From contig PSQN01000011.1 of the NCBI GenBank assembly GCA_002989075.1, positions 248,001 to 312,000 of the forward strand: a DNA stretch of 64,000 nucleotides, in the 5' to 3' direction. The notes under the pieces were generated by a model, which did no database searches, was not told the origin of the DNA, and saw nothing but the letters and a program-made list of their open reading frames with translations. Origin of the DNA: Arthonia radiata. Taxonomy: Eukaryota > Ascomycota > Arthoniomycetes > Arthoniales > Arthoniaceae. The position numbers were made by a program, and so were the translations under genes. Shown piece after piece: positions 19,737 through 33,894 of this stretch (its first letter is position 1; the number at the start of each line of letters is the position of its first letter).

Positions 19737-20269
19737 GTGGGGAGGTCCGTGGAGAACGCGACACCAAGCTGGCCAAGGCGGCGGGAGGTCAGACTTGTCG
19801 TTCGCCCTTCACGTCGAGAAACGTTGAAGCCCAAAATTAGACAGCAAGTAGACAGCACATGAATGTCTTCAAAGTCTCCGAGCGTAATGCGGCAGTGGCG
19901 TTTGTTTGTTGGTATTCTGGTGCTGCTGGATGCCTGTTGATTGAAGGCCCCATATCAGAACACCTTCGACTACTACGTTCATGAGCGGCTCGAGATCAGC
20001 GACAATGTATGGATCGAAGCCTGCATTGTACAAGCCGACCGGCCAACCATTACGTCTCGAATCGGTAGCCACGCGGTCGTATCCCGGTAAATCGTTGCTG
20101 TGGCATAAGGGGTGACAAGGAGCAAACACTCAAGCGTATTCGGACTAAACTGAGAGCCACTGGGCTCCATAAGACTTCGAAGTGAGTATCTGTATCTCAT
20201 GAGGGCTGAGGGGGCGGTGACGGTAAATATCTAAGAGAAGCTGAGGTGGAGGTAAGATGGTATAAACGT
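19737..20269. other. Intergenic up to the compositional boundary
   Basis: Minus-strand frames at 19,869-20,129 and 19,979-20,200 lack support. Composition turns abruptly to A+T after about 20,270. Confidence 0.5.
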
Positions 20270-22140
20270 GGTCTATAATTAAGGTTAGAAGAGGCCTATC
20301 TTGTATAATACCCCTTGTTTGGGCGGAAGATACGTTAGCTAATACTTAAATGTTTATAACTTCTATACAGGGTTAATTAGAAATGATAATATACTACTTT
20401 TATAAAAGTATACCTTCTATTTAAAACCTTAGATATATATAAATTATACTTAGTATAAGCTTAGCTTATTATAATATTATACTAAGTTGGTTTATTTAAA
20501 TATACTTTTAAGTTTATTTTTAAACTTCTTTTATATCTTCTTTTATATATAATACTAGTATTCTTAGATAAATAAATTTAATAAATAATAATATATTATA
20601 AGTATATAATTAATATATCTTTTTTTATTTAAATTTTATTTTAATTAATAATTCAAAAGATTTTAAGTATTATAGCAATATTTTATTAAATAAATATATA
20701 ATATATAAAATTATTAATAAAATAATTTTTTTTAAAGATTTATAGTAAAATTTATATACATATAAAAGCTTTTAAAGTATATAAATATATATAAAATTAA
20801 ATTATATATATAAATTATATATATATTTAATATATACTAACTATATTTAAAAAATAAATATTTAAAATTTTAGTTTTATTGTAATATTAGATAAATTATA
20901 AAAAGTAATAGTATTAAACTATTAAAATTATATTATATATCTACTATGTTTAATAATCTTAAAAAGTAGTATTATTTACTTTTTCTTTTAGCTAATCTTT
21001 TTAAGTACTAAGAATTTTAATAATAATATACAATAATATATTAATTATAATATTAGCTTTATAGTAAATAATATATAAATAATGTATAATTAATTTATAT
21101 AATTTATATATTATAGAATTAAATAGTTTTATACTATAATAATATAATATTTTAAAAAAAGTATATTTAGTTAATATTATAAAGTATAGTATTAATAATT
21201 TATTTATTTAAAGATTTATTGCTATAAATATATAAATAAATAGATAATTAAGTTATATTTACTATATTAATATATCAATATTAATAATATTAGTAATCTT
21301 TAGAAAAAACCTAATAAATCTTATAACTTATAAGTAATATATAATCAATATATATAAGGTATATATTAATATTGATAATATTAATAATCTTTAGAAAAAT
21401 TTAATAAATCTTATAACTTATAAGTAATATATAATCAATATATATAAAGTATATATTTTATATTTAATTTATAAAAAATAGATTAGCTTTCTAAGTTAAA
21501 TAAAATATAATTAATTATTTAATAAATTTAATTTTTTAAAGTACTAAATAAATATAGTTAGTTATATAAGTCTAATTATATAATATTTATAATATTAATA
21601 TATATATTTTATACAATTAATATTATTTTAAAACTCTATTATAAAGTACTTTTTAATAATAAAAAGATAAATAAAGAGTAATAGTTTTAAAAAGTTTAAT
21701 TAACGCTATATAAAGATATACTTACTATTTATTATATAGCTAAAAGTACTAGTATCTTTTATAATTAAGTAACTTTTACTTATAATCTCTTTTTTAAGAT
21801 AATTAAAGGAGTAATAAATATATTCTTATTAATAATATATAACTTAAAATTTTAAAGTAAAATATATATTCTATATATATTTAAGATAAGCTACTAATAT
21901 ATTTTAAAAAGTATTATATTTACTTATATATATATTAATAATAAATGTTTAAACTTATATAAGATATAAGAAGCTTAATTAAAAGATCTTTTAAAATATA
22001 AAAATTTAAAAGAAGTATAAAATAATATACTTATTACAAAACTAAGTAGAAGTTATTTAAATAGTAAATAAGATATAAAAATAAAATACTCATAACTTAA
22101 ATATATATTAAATATTTATTACTAATTAATTAATAGTAAT
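20270..22140. repeat. Extremely A+T-rich tract, family not identifiable
   Basis: Nearly every base is A or T, with long TATATA and TTAATA runs and almost no CpG. That is more extreme than the gypsy copies to the right, where CpG survives. No open frame of note and no terminal repeats can be seen. It may be a very old, fully RIP-saturated element. The right edge at about 22,140 is sharp. Confidence 0.7.
21275..21457. repeat. Tandem duplication of a ~91-bp unit
   Basis: Two adjacent copies share AATCTTTAGAAAAA, TTATAACTTATAAG and ATATAATCAATATATATAA in the same order, 91 bases apart, with few differences. Confidence 0.8.
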
Positions 22141-22427
22141 CTGCGTGCTAGATCGCCCGCAATAGAAAGCTACTTCCTCGGTAAATTAATCGGATCCGCC
22201 GGCTGGTCTGCGATAGCTCTATATATATAGCTCGTACGCACTTAAAAATTATAAAGCTTTGCCGTTCTCTTGCACTATTATTCTTTCTTACTCTCGCTCA
22301 AGGCGTCTTTATTTACGCTGGACTAAATCCTTTTCGTCTGCTGCCAGTCTTTTTCTTGTCTATACTATAGCTATAAGTTAGTTTAAGGCTAATACGACTC
22401 TAGTTCTATAACTAACGAGCCTATTTG
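22141..22427. repeat. Left part of an unclassified old repeat interrupted by Gypsy-1
   Basis: Moderately GC sequence begins abruptly at 22,141 and is cut at 22,427 by Gypsy-1. It continues after that element at 36,286 across a 5-base target duplication. A pyrimidine-rich stretch (TTTCTTACTCTCGC) resembles a promoter or leader. I see no family signature. Confidence 0.5.
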
Positions 22428-22701
22428 TGTTACGGAACTGCCTCAGATCAACCAACTACCGCCTTTAGAAGCTATTAACACGCCTGCCGCATTGAAAAGA
22501 CTGTTCTTTGCTACTAATTAATTGCTAGTTTACCTTTTCCTAGCTTTACCTCTAGTTACCTAGGCAAAAGATAAAGGCTTAGCAAACCGCTTTAACTAAC
22601 TAAATAGCAGTTCTAGTTTTTTAGATAGTTGTTCTGTAGCTTTAGAATTCTATCTGTTCCTCTGTATAGTTAATAAGTTGTTCTTAATATTGCCCGTAAT
22701 A
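22428..22701 (+). repeat. Gypsy-1 5' LTR
   Basis: 274 bp, colinear without gaps with 36,012-36,285. The differences visible are C/T or G/A. Confidence 0.92.
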
Positions 22702-25700
22702 TTATTCTAAAGCTCTATCTCTTTTATCTATATATACGCAGCAGACTTTAGTAGTGTTAATACTTATTAAAGACTGTTATACTGCACCCAACAAACCCGT
22801 CGAACTATTTAAGTATCCTTTAGCAAGATACAACTAACAGACGCCGAGCGAGGTAGTTAGTAGAAACCGAACCGAATTGAACCGACTTTATAGAATAGAT
22901 TCCGCTGTAGTAAAAAGTATTGTTAACTTTATCTAAGTACAAAGCTTTAATAGTTATATACCTGCTATACGAGATAGCACCCTAAGAATTGTTACTAAAC
23001 CGTTTAGTTAGTAATAATAACACTAATATATAATTCTACAGAGACATTAGAAGCTATACGACAGACGATAATATAATTAATCTAATAATAACCCGGCTAA
23101 AGGACTTCTCTGCATTTTAAGTAAAATTCTACGCCGAATATATCGATACTTAAGCTTAATTATGTAAGCTCTAGACTAAAGAGGATGAGCGCCAAAATCG
23201 TCGTTAGAATGTTAATTTCTAAACAATTAGAGAGAGTTGCGAAGAGACTACTAAGAAGACGCCTGTATTGGGTTAGATTAGCAATAAAGAGAAATCCGAG
23301 AAGGTGCTCGACCCTTCTGTTTTCGCTAGCGGAGCCTTACAAGAGCTTAAGTTATAGATACGTTGTATAAAGAATAAGATATATATTAACGCTAATCGCT
23401 ACTCGTTAAATAAGGCTAAAGTAGCTTATATTCTATTACGCTTAAATAAAACTGCCGCTTAGTACGTAGAACCTTACTTAGACCGAGCCGAAGAGACTAT
23501 ACCGAAGGACGTCTACTAGGCGTTAGAGAACCGATACAGAGATCCGTTTTAAGAAGAAACTGCTCGCGAGGGCTACCGCAATCTACGCTAAGGACAGAAG
23601 AATTTGTCTAAGTTCCTTGTTTAGTTCTATAAACACGCGATTGAAGCTAATATTAATAAACTAACTTAGCTATACGATCTACAGAATAAAATTAATATTT
23701 CCCTTAAGAAAGCTATGCTGCTGTATAAGCTTAGGACTGTCGCTAGTTATATTAAGAAACTCTAATTCGCCAACTAAAACATTTAGCAGATTAATAAGGC
23801 AAAGTCTCGAATAAACGTAGTTAAGAAGAATAACTCTCGATCGAATCGATTCTTACAGTCGTGGACGAACTTAGCTCCGGTAGAAACTAGAACTCCTATC
23901 GCTGCCGTTGAGCTCTTAGCTGCCCTAGTAGCACGTTAATCGACTTTAAGCACGAACCCTTTTTAACGAAATATAGAAGATATTACTTGCTATAAGTGTT
24001 AGAAGAAGGGCTATTACTAGAGGAACTGCTCTCTTAAGAAGACTCTAGCGCTAGAATAGAGAAACGCGTAGCCCTCTACGAAGTCTAGTCGGAGCGGCTA
24101 GCACTAAATAGCAGTCAGGCTTTAAAGAAGTTTAATAAACTCTACTCTCTATCTCTAGAGCTAGTCGGCATCAAAAATAATATAAAGATGTAAGACGACC
24201 CGTTTATCTAAATATAGCTGTTAATAGCTAGCAACTAAAACTAAACTCTACTTAAGTTCTTAGCGATAGTAGATATAGGTTGCTAGATCGCTACTATTAT
24301 AGATTACCGCCTTATAGAGAAGATTTGCTAAACGTTTGAGATTAGCTTAGTAAAGCTAAATAAACCGATTACTACCCGAGAATTCGAAGGACATCTAGGA
24401 AAGACTATTAGAAAGGGACTATTCGTACCAATATAAGTACAAGACTACTGGATCCCGCGTACGTTGTTCTACGTTACCTAGCTAGGAACGTAAAAGATCT
24501 TGTTAGGGAAACGCTAATTAAAAACGTACTCTGTGTCGATAGACTATAAGAAAGGACTACTAAAATTTAAAAACGATTGTAAGTACAAGCAGAAGCCAGT
24601 TTAGAATTAGTTAACAATATTCGAATCTCTATCTAACTTAAGGCTAGTTTAAATTGATCCGGACTTGTCTTAAAACAGCCGAATTATAGAAGATAAGCGG
24701 CCCTTACTATTAGCGAAGATAACGATACTAAAGAGGCCCAAGGCTAACTAGTAGGCCTAACTCTAAATATCGATTAGCTCCGCTAGAACGAGCTCAATTA
24801 ATTAAGGATAAGGAGCGTCGGTTGCCGCAGAAGGTGCTTGAAAGGCCTTCTTTAAGAAAGAGATATATAAGGAATCTAAGCCGCGACTTAAAAAGTAACA
24901 GGATACCTCTATACTTAGAAGCTCTTAGTAGATTAACTTTATAGGTGTAGCTCCGTTTCAATACCTAGTAAAGTAGAAGAACGCCGAAGTGTTTTCTATA
25001 ACTATAAAGAACATTAAATTCTATCGGAAAAAAGACTAAGAAACGATTAATTTAAAATTAAAGCTATTTAAAGAGTTCTAGGAGTTTTTAAATGTGTTTA
25101 ATAAGAACGGCGCGGATAAGCTATTACCTTACCAACTATAAGACCTGAAGATAAAGCTAAAGCTTAGCTCCGAATTACCTTACTAAGAACCCTTAAGGAG
25201 GATATTAACGAAAGAGGCTAGTCTTATTAAAGACTACGTACAGTTAAACCTCGCTAAACAGTATATCTTGCCTAGCAACTTTTATTACAGCTCTTCGATC
25301 CTGTTTGTTCGTAAACTAGAAAGTAGACTCCGTTTATATATTAATTATCGGAGACTAAACGTGGTTACTTAGAGAGACTTCTATCCGCTTCCGTTAATTA
25401 AGGAAACCCTAGTAAGGGTTACTAAAGTATAGTAGTTCTCGAAGCTTAATATTTATTAGGCCTTTTACTGGCTAAGAATAGCTTTAGAAGAAGATTTAAA
25501 TCTTATAACTTTCGCTACCCGCCTTAAAAACTATAAGTACAACGTAGTTCCGTTCGGCCTATATAATGCTTCTTCGGCCTTCTAACGATTTATAAACAAT
25601 TTCTTTTTAGATATGCTTAATAAGTACGTATCAATTTATTTAGACGATATACTTATCTTTAGTAAGTTAAAGAAGAAATACAAGGAATGCATTCGACAGG

Positions 25701-25925
25701 TCTTATTACGGCTAAGGTTAATTAGCCTATACGCGGACATTAAGAAGTATAAGTTCTATAAGCAAGAGGTTAAGTATTTAGGCCTAGTTATTATGTTAAT
25801 TAGAACCAAAATAGACTCTAAAAAGGTTCAAGCAATTAAAGATTAGGAGAGACCCCGGCAAGGTAATATTACTGCTGTACGGCGGTTTCTAAGGTTTTAC
25901 AACTACTATCGACAATTTATCTAGA

Positions 25926-26397
25926 TGTTACAGGTACCAGCCCCAGACGGCCTAGCGTACACCCAAGCATCAACTACCGCCAGTTATCTCAGCCCTACCA
26001 GCATTATTCCCGACTAAGCCTATAAACCCGCCGTAGGCATTATCGAACAAGACGGCTATAAGAGCCTACGTTCCCTACAAACCCGACATAGGCGTTGTCG
26101 AGATTAACGGATATAGAGGGACTTCCCTATATACCTTAGATTATATAACTAAACTAATAACCGACCTTAGAATAGACTTTAGTCTATTAACTTAATATCT
26201 GAATACAAGTTTCTTAACTATATTTAGGTAACGTACTTTATCTTCTGTCTACTTTAGTCAAGCCTCTCTTATCCTCTATAATCTGTCTCGCCTCTCCTAC
26301 CTTTTAGTTTTTAGCACACGAGACACTTATTACTAAGGTCGATAAGCACACAAGGTAAGTAAGCCTTAGTTCGGTTCTCCCAGCGACCGGCGTTACA
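25926..26397 (+). repeat. Gypsy-A1 5' LTR
   Basis: 472 bp. It starts TGTTACAGGTACC and ends CCGGCGTTACA. Confidence 0.93.
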
Positions 26398-29300
26398 CTT
26401 TAACAGACTCGCTACGAAAGCAGAGAAAGCAGATTAATTATATCTACTACTTCGGTACCCAATAGCCGCAACGCTGCAGATAGATTAGCCAACAGGATAG
26501 CTAGCACGAGTAAGATATCGAACGTTAACACTAAGATAAGAAAAAGTTTCTTAGATAAACGTTCCGAAGTTACTTTATTCTTAATACGCCTAGCTATATA
26601 CTTTAAAACTTACAAAGACTAGTTCCTGAACGATATTACTATAGTTCTATTCGCTACCTCTTATATAGATAGAGATGCCTACAAGTAGGTCGAGTACTAC
26701 CTTAACGATTTCTTATTTGCTCCGATAAAGAGTAGGCGCAAGGATACCGACGAGTTTTTCGCTAGCTTTACCTTCTTTTAGAAGAAGCTTTATAAAATCT
26801 TTAAACAGACCGACGCTAAACGCGTCGCTACTAGGAAGCTTAGAAACTTTAAATAAATAGGACCAGTAAGCAGGTACGCCGCTGAATTTATATAGTATGC
26901 TAATTAAACAGGATAGAACAAGAAACCCCTTATTAAGACCTTTTACGAAGGACTTAAGAATTATGTTAAGAAAATAATCTATATTTGTAAAGAGAAGTTT
27001 AATAATCTCGACAACTTTATACAACGAGCAAAGGAGATCGACGACAGCAACTTCGAAAGATAGATAGAAAAGAAGGGTAACCCTACTAATAGGTTCTATA
27101 GAGCAAAGAATCGAGCAAACTTACGACAAGACCGAGGCGATCCAATAGAGCTAGATTTTATAAAGCCTCGAGGGAAACTAAACAACCAAGAAAGAGAATA
27201 CAGAATAAAGAACAAGCTATGCTTGTATTGTAGAAAGCCAGGGCATTAAGTTAAAGAATACTGTTTTAAGAAACAACAGTTCAACAGTACCGGTAGAAAC
27301 GGGCACAACGATCGATCTTAGAAACCCTGTTTCCTACGACAACACTTTAATATAACTACCCAGACAAAAGAGGACAACGGTCGCGATAAGGCAATAGAAC
27401 TACTAGCAGCCTTCTCCGACCGCTGGCAGAAGGACCCGACCGAGGGCTACCTTCTCTAAGAATTAGGTCTCCTACAAAAGACTACCTAGAACTAGTATAA
27501 GTACGTTACCGAACTAACTAAGGAGCAGAAGAATATCTACTAGAATACCTTCTGTAACTAGAAAAACACTCACCAGGTTTTGTCTAACGAGAAGCACTAA
27601 GAATAGAATTTATTTAATTTACACAAAAACTGGGATACAGACATTAAGTTATAGGAAGAAATAAAGGAACGACAAATAAAATAGGAACAACGAAACTTAC
27701 AGGACTAAAATAACATTAACCGCACTATTCCGAGACAGTAGGTACGAGATACCGCTATACTATACGAAACACTATCTTAAACTGCGTGCTACAATAATAA
27801 TTGTACGACCCACGAATTCGATAAATTGGGATTAAGATGGTAGCTAAAGAAACTAACATTCCTGAAACAAGGTTCGATATAAGAACTAGGCCTTACTCGA
27901 GGACGACCTAGGTCATCTTACCTAGAAACCTAAGAGGAATTTAAGGAAGAACAGACCGTAGAAGCTAAGCAAGATAGCAGCTACGATACGTTATAGATAA
28001 GATAACGACTTAAAGACAAAAATATAGATTCTGATGGTATAGAATCCTCGCTCGAGGACGATACTAACTAGGAAGAGCAAACCTCAATCCGTTAGGAAGG
28101 AATAATATAGAGACTTTGTTAGTTAGCCTTCTACAATAGGAAGTTAAGCGCTAATAGAGATATTAACAACATTCTAGGATATATTTACTTACGCCTACGA
28201 CGACTAGTAGACTACCTTATTAGGGGTCTAGAATTACGTAGTTAGTACCAATATCTTCGACTAACAATATACAACCTATAAACACGACGAGTTTTAACTA
28301 GCGATGATTGTATAATTAAAGCAGGGATCGTAAACAATAAACTAGACGTTATAATAAAAGTAGTACTAAGACACCTTATACAGGAATTCTTATAGCAAAT
28401 TAACCAACAATAGGTTTCGATACCTAAAATACTCTAGAACGTATACAATTAACAGAGAAAAGACCAGGCCGACTGCTTCGAGGGCAGTAGTACCGGCCCG
28501 TTCAACGGTTAGACTCTCTAAGAGTCTAGCTCTATGCGAGCTTGACTGCCTATAGAACATATTTATACACTCGGGCAACAATAAATTACAGAAACATTGA
28601 AATTATAATCGATTTAGGCGCAACAGACAACTTTATCTCTATACACTATATAGAGGAGTACTAGATATAAACACAAAAGAAGAAATTATCTTACACACTG
28701 TTTAGATTTTAAGGAGCAGAGGGAAGAGTTAACTACGAGACTTTACCAATAGGTATAACAATTAAAGACTATTAGGAAGAAATTACTTATAATATTGTAG
28801 ATATTAACTAGCACTACGCTATACTAAGTATACCTTAGTTACAACAATATAACCTAAAAGTAGATTAAAGAACTAAGAAACTCCTCTTTACTAGGTACAA
28901 GTACTTTAAACAAGAGTCGTTCTACAGAACGGATACCCTATAAGCTAATTTTAGTAGTAAGGATAAGGAGCGCGATAAGGAACTTACGCAGGTTAGCACT
29001 ATTATACTCCGACATTTAGACATCCTACAAGAGAAGTCTAACGCAGTATCTCGTCTATAGCTAGCTACACGCAAGTATAAATAAGAGACAACTGCACGCC
29101 AACGATTCTATACAACGACAAGTACTTAGTTAATTACTGAGATACTCGAGGAATACGATTAATTTCGATATCTGTTTAAAGAAGCTGAGCCAGACTTAGC
29201 TCTCCTAGAATACAAACCGTAGGATTACACAATATCTTTACAAGAAGGCAAAACGCTAACATTCGGTCTAATATACTCCCTATTAGAAGTAGAAAATTAA

Positions 29301-32189
29301 GCACTTCGCGACTATCTTAATAAAAATATTAAGAAAGGATTTATTCAAAAATTAATATTACTAGCCGGATACCCGATACTCTTCGTACCAAAGAAGAATA
29401 GCAAACTACGACTCTGTATAAATTATAGACAGCTAAACAGAGTAACTATTAAAAATCGATACTCTTTACTACGTATCGACGAAATAACAGACTAATTGTA
29501 TAACGCATAATAGTTTACTAAGTTTAACCTACAAGGAGCCTACAACCTAATTCGTATAAAAGAAGGCGAAGAATAGAAAACAGCCTTCTATACTAGATAC
29601 GGACTTTTTGAGTATTGCGTTATACTCTTTGGGCTAATAAACGTACTAGCATTATTTTAAAAACTAATTAACAATACACTTAGTAATTATCTAGATATAT
29701 TTATAACTGCTTATTTAGACAATATCCTAGTATACAGCTGTATACTAAAAGAATATAAGAAACATATTAAGAAGGTATTAGAAAGATTAGCGCGTACCGA
29801 TTTACAAATCGATATCGAGAAAACCTAGTTCTACCAACAATCCGTCGAATTTCTTAGATTTATAATTACCGAGCACAGTCTTTAAATAGAAGATTCGAAG
29901 ATCTAATCTGTTTTAACCTGGCCTATACTAAAGAATATAAAACAATTGTAACAGTTTCTTAGTTTTGCTAACTACTATAGGCGATAGATATCTAACTTTA
30001 GCCGAATTATAGCACCGCTGTCTCAACAGACAAAACAATCGATAGAATTCTCCTAGACGTAAAAAGAACAATTAGTATTTAAAGAGCTTAAGAAAGCTTT
30101 TAAGATTGGGCCCGTACTAGCAATATTTGACTCTAACCTACTAATTATTATAGAAACAGACGCGTTAGACTATACAATTGGAGCATGTATAAGTTAAAAC
30201 AACAAAGAAGGAAAGCTTAGACCAGTAGCTTTCTACTCAAGGAAAATGTTACTTATAGAACAGAACTACGATATTTACGATAAAGAGCTTTTAGTTATTA
30301 TAGCAGCATTCGAAATATAGCGAGCTTACCTGAAAGAAGCAAACTATACGATTATAGTATATACAGACTATAAGAACCTAACTTATTTTACGACAACAAA
30401 GAAACTTAACCGCAGACAAGTTAGATAGTTAGAAACTATAGCTCTATACAACTTTATTATTACCTATAAGAAGGGTTCCGAGAACGATAGAGCTGACGCT
30501 CTAAGCCGACGACTAGATTACCTTAATAACAAGGAACACGTCGAACACGCAATATTCTGAGAACACAACAACAAGATTAGATACAATCAATTGGCTATAA
30601 CAACAGAGTTTGTTATCGAACTAGACAGCCGAATCCTAGACATCTTAAACGACCTTAAGACCTACTAGGAAAACGAGAAACGATACCTAGGATTAACTAA
30701 GAACGATAGAGGCTATTACGAATTCTAAGGCAAAATCTATGTCCTAAGGAATCTAATCCGAAACATTATTAGTAACTTCTACGATAGCCCAACTAAAGGA
30801 CACAAAGGCATCGATAATACTATAGAAAAGATTACAAGGACCTATTACATCCTAAGAATCCGACACTACGTCGAGAATTATATCTAAGAATGCGATATAT
30901 ACGCAAGAACTAAGTACCCGAGGTATTTACTATACGGTAAACTACAACTACTTAAGATACCCGAGAGACTATAGTATACAGTCTTACTAAACTTTATTAC
31001 TAAGTTACCAGCCTTCAAGAATTTACTTATAGGAATAGCTTACGATGCTATTCTGGTTATATGCGACAAACTAACGAAGTACGCGTACTTCGTACCTTAC
31101 AGGGAAGCTAGCAACTTAGAACAGTTAGCGTATACCTTCCTACAGATTATCTTAGCTAACTACGGTCAACCGCAAAGAATCGTCTTAGACAGAGACCAGA
31201 AATTTGTCTTACGATTTTGAATATCTCTAATGCAACAACTAAAGACAAAACAAAAAATGTTAATATCGTTCTACCCGCAAACAGACGGACAAATAGAACG
31301 AATAAATTAAACGCTAGAGTAGTATCTCTGGGCGTATATTAACTACCAGCAGAACGACTAGGTATAGTTACTATTAGTAGCGCAAGCAGCGTACAACGAC
31401 ACAAAAAACAATATAACTAAGACAACTCCGTTCTACGCCTTGTATAGCTATTACCCTCTTTAGAGAAGACAACTGCACAATACAACCGAAAACGAGACAG
31501 CTACACGAATAGCTACAAGCATAAAAACCCTGCACCAGTAGTTAAAGTCTGACAGCGAGTTTATTAACGAATGAACAAGACAATAGTATAATAAATTAAG
31601 AACTGCCCTAAATATAAGCATAAAAGAGGGGGGAAGAGCTTACTTGCTTATAAGAAACTTAAAAACTATTAGACTAAGCAAGAAACTCGACTATACTAAG
31701 ACGGAACTGTTTAAAATTTTACAGCAATTGAGACCTGTAACATTTAAACTAGAACTCCTAAAGACAATAAGAATATATTCTGTATTCTATATAGCGCTGT
31801 TGAAACTAGTCTACTTCCGAAAAGCAGAACGACTCAACCCAGAAATCCTTTCTAACAACTAAGAACCCGAATATAAGGTTAAAACGATTCGAGCTTATAG
31901 ACAATACCGAGGCAAACAACAGTATCTTATAAAGTAGAAAGGATATTCTAAACATAAAAATTAATGGGAACCGGAATAAAACCTAACCAACTATAAAGAC
32001 ACTATCCGACGATATTAGAACTAGAATATTAATCGGTTATAGCAGCACTAACACCCTAATTTACTATCTAGTGTGCCTCGCCGGTACCTAGATTACCCTC
32101 AAACGAACCAGTCTACTACGTTATAGAACTACCATCTAACATCGGATAGGGGTTACTCCGAAAGTCAACAGATAACCCGCTTAGACATT

Positions 32190-32440
32190 CGAATATATTA
32201 CTACTAGCCATTAACGCAATAAACTTCTCTTACTTCAATAACTTATTCCGAGCTAACTTCGCTGCTGCCCGCGTACGAGTCTTCTTAACCTCCTCTTTTA
32301 ACTTCCGGACCTTAGATCGGTTACGCTACACAGCCGCAACCAACGCTGCTACCTAAGCCTTTAACGCACGTAGTTGGCTCTTTGTACGCTGAAGGGCAGC
32401 CAACTAAGAGGAATATTGAGAATAAACCGAACGCGCTACA
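32190..32440 (-). other. Reverse-strand coiled-coil coding remnant in Gypsy-A1
   Basis: Read on the minus strand, between pol and the 3' LTR, the text is Ala/Leu/Lys/Arg-rich with heptad character. It includes LRALKA, VAALVAAV, RNRSKVRKLKEEVKKTRTR and KLARNKLLK. The same order occurs on the plus strand in the inverted copy (about 39,000-39,230). This suggests an antisense gene once carried by the family. Function is unknown; it may be a captured or chimeric ORF. Confidence 0.55.
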
Positions 32441-32796
32441 ATTAAGTTAGTCCTAGTTACCGCAAAAGAATACGAACAAGGTATATTATCTGTTATTGAT
32501 ACCCGTAAATTATAACTCTTCCTATTCTGAGTATACACCGAACACGTCGCCTTTCTAGACTAAACTACACACCTTTCCTTAGTCGATATATATCTAAAAC
32601 AAGAAGGTATTTCGATACCGTAGGCTTTAATTAACAGGTATTAGCTGTACTTTTTGTTAGAACCCGCAGCGACGGACTTTATGCGAGGCATAGCGACTTA
32701 CAGATTAGTTACGAAAGGAGGGACAAAACGCAACTTATAGGTATTTAAAAGACTAAGGGTCAATTAAGAACAATTTAACTAGAAGAGGAGGAATTG

Positions 32797-33268
32797 TATT
32801 ATAAGTACCAGCCCTAGACGGCCTAGCGTACACCTAAGCATTAACCACCGCCAGTTATCTTAGCCCTACCAGCATTATTCCCGACTAAGCCTATAAACCC
32901 GCCGTAGGCATTATCGAACAAGACGGCTATAAGAGCCTACGTTCCCTATAAACCCGATATAGGCGTTGTTAAGATTAATAAATATAGAGGAACTTCTTTA
33001 TATACCTTAGATTATATAACTAGACTAATAACTGACCTTAGAATAGACTTTAGTCTATTAATTTAACATTTAAATACAAGTTTCTTAACTATATTTAGGT
33101 AACGTGCTTTACCTTCTGTCTACTTTAGTTAAGCCTCTCTCACCCTCTATAATCTGTCTCGCCTCTCCTACCTTTTAGTCTCTAGCATACGAGATACCTA
33201 CCACTAAGGTTGACAAGCACACAAGGCAAGTAAGCCTTAGTTCGGTCCTCCCAGCGACCGGCGTTACA
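32797..33268 (+). repeat. Gypsy-A1 3' LTR
   Basis: 472 bp, ungapped against the 5' LTR. The differences seen are transitions of RIP type. Confidence 0.93.
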
Positions 33269-33894
33269 CTAGAACTTTAGTAAGATAGCTCGCCCGCTAA
33301 ACAGCCTAACGAAGAAGAATAGCGGACTATAGGACGATAGCTACGATAGAGCCTTTAAGCATCTTAAAGAGAAAGTTAGTAAGAAACTAGTTATAATGTA
33401 CTTTCGTCTAAATAAGCAATTATTTATAGAATGCAATTCTTTAGATTTGGTAGCGGTAGGTATTTTATCGCAACTTAATAACGATAGCTAACTAAGACCG
33501 GTAGCCTACTAGTTCTTAAGCCTTAACTCTACGGAGCTAAACTACGCTATCTATAATAAGAAATTATTAGCGATCGTTAAGTTCTTTAAAATATTCTAAT
33601 CGGAGCTGTAGTTTGTACCTACTAACAAGCTAACCTAAATTCTTACCGATTATTAGGCATTAAAGTACTTTATATCGACTAAGTAACTAATCTAACGACA
33701 AGCCCGATAGACTAAGTTCCTCTTAGTATTTAATTTTAAAATTACGTACCGTAGAGAAGCGGCGAACAGGAAGGTAGACGCTTTAATAAGAAGAGCCTCG
33801 AGTCTAAGAGCAAAAGAAGATCTTAATATATTTTAGACGTTGTTGCCCGCTAGCAAACTGTCTACAGAGGTCTAAGAAGACTATTAAGTATATC

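Larger units (their letters stand above)
25926..33268 (+). mobile_element. Gypsy-A1: Ty3/Gypsy chromovirus-type retrotransposon nested in Gypsy-1, broken
   Basis: It is flanked by a perfect 5-base target duplication, CTAGA (25,921-25,925 and 33,269-33,273). Its LTRs are both 472 bp (25,926-26,397 and 32,797-33,268). Order: gag with a CX2CX4HX4C zinc knuckle at about 27,220-27,264, reverse transcriptase about 29,290-29,900 with a YLDN box near 29,710, RNase H about 30,100-30,500, and integrase about 30,740-31,500 with a zinc-binding HKG start near 30,801. A chromodomain-like tail lies at about 31,880-32,020. About 770 bp of extra sequence with reverse-strand coding character precedes the purine tract (AGAAGAGGAGGAAT) and the 3' LTR. 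It is dead, with dozens of breaks. It is younger than Gypsy-1. The same family as 38,160-45,481. Confidence 0.93.
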
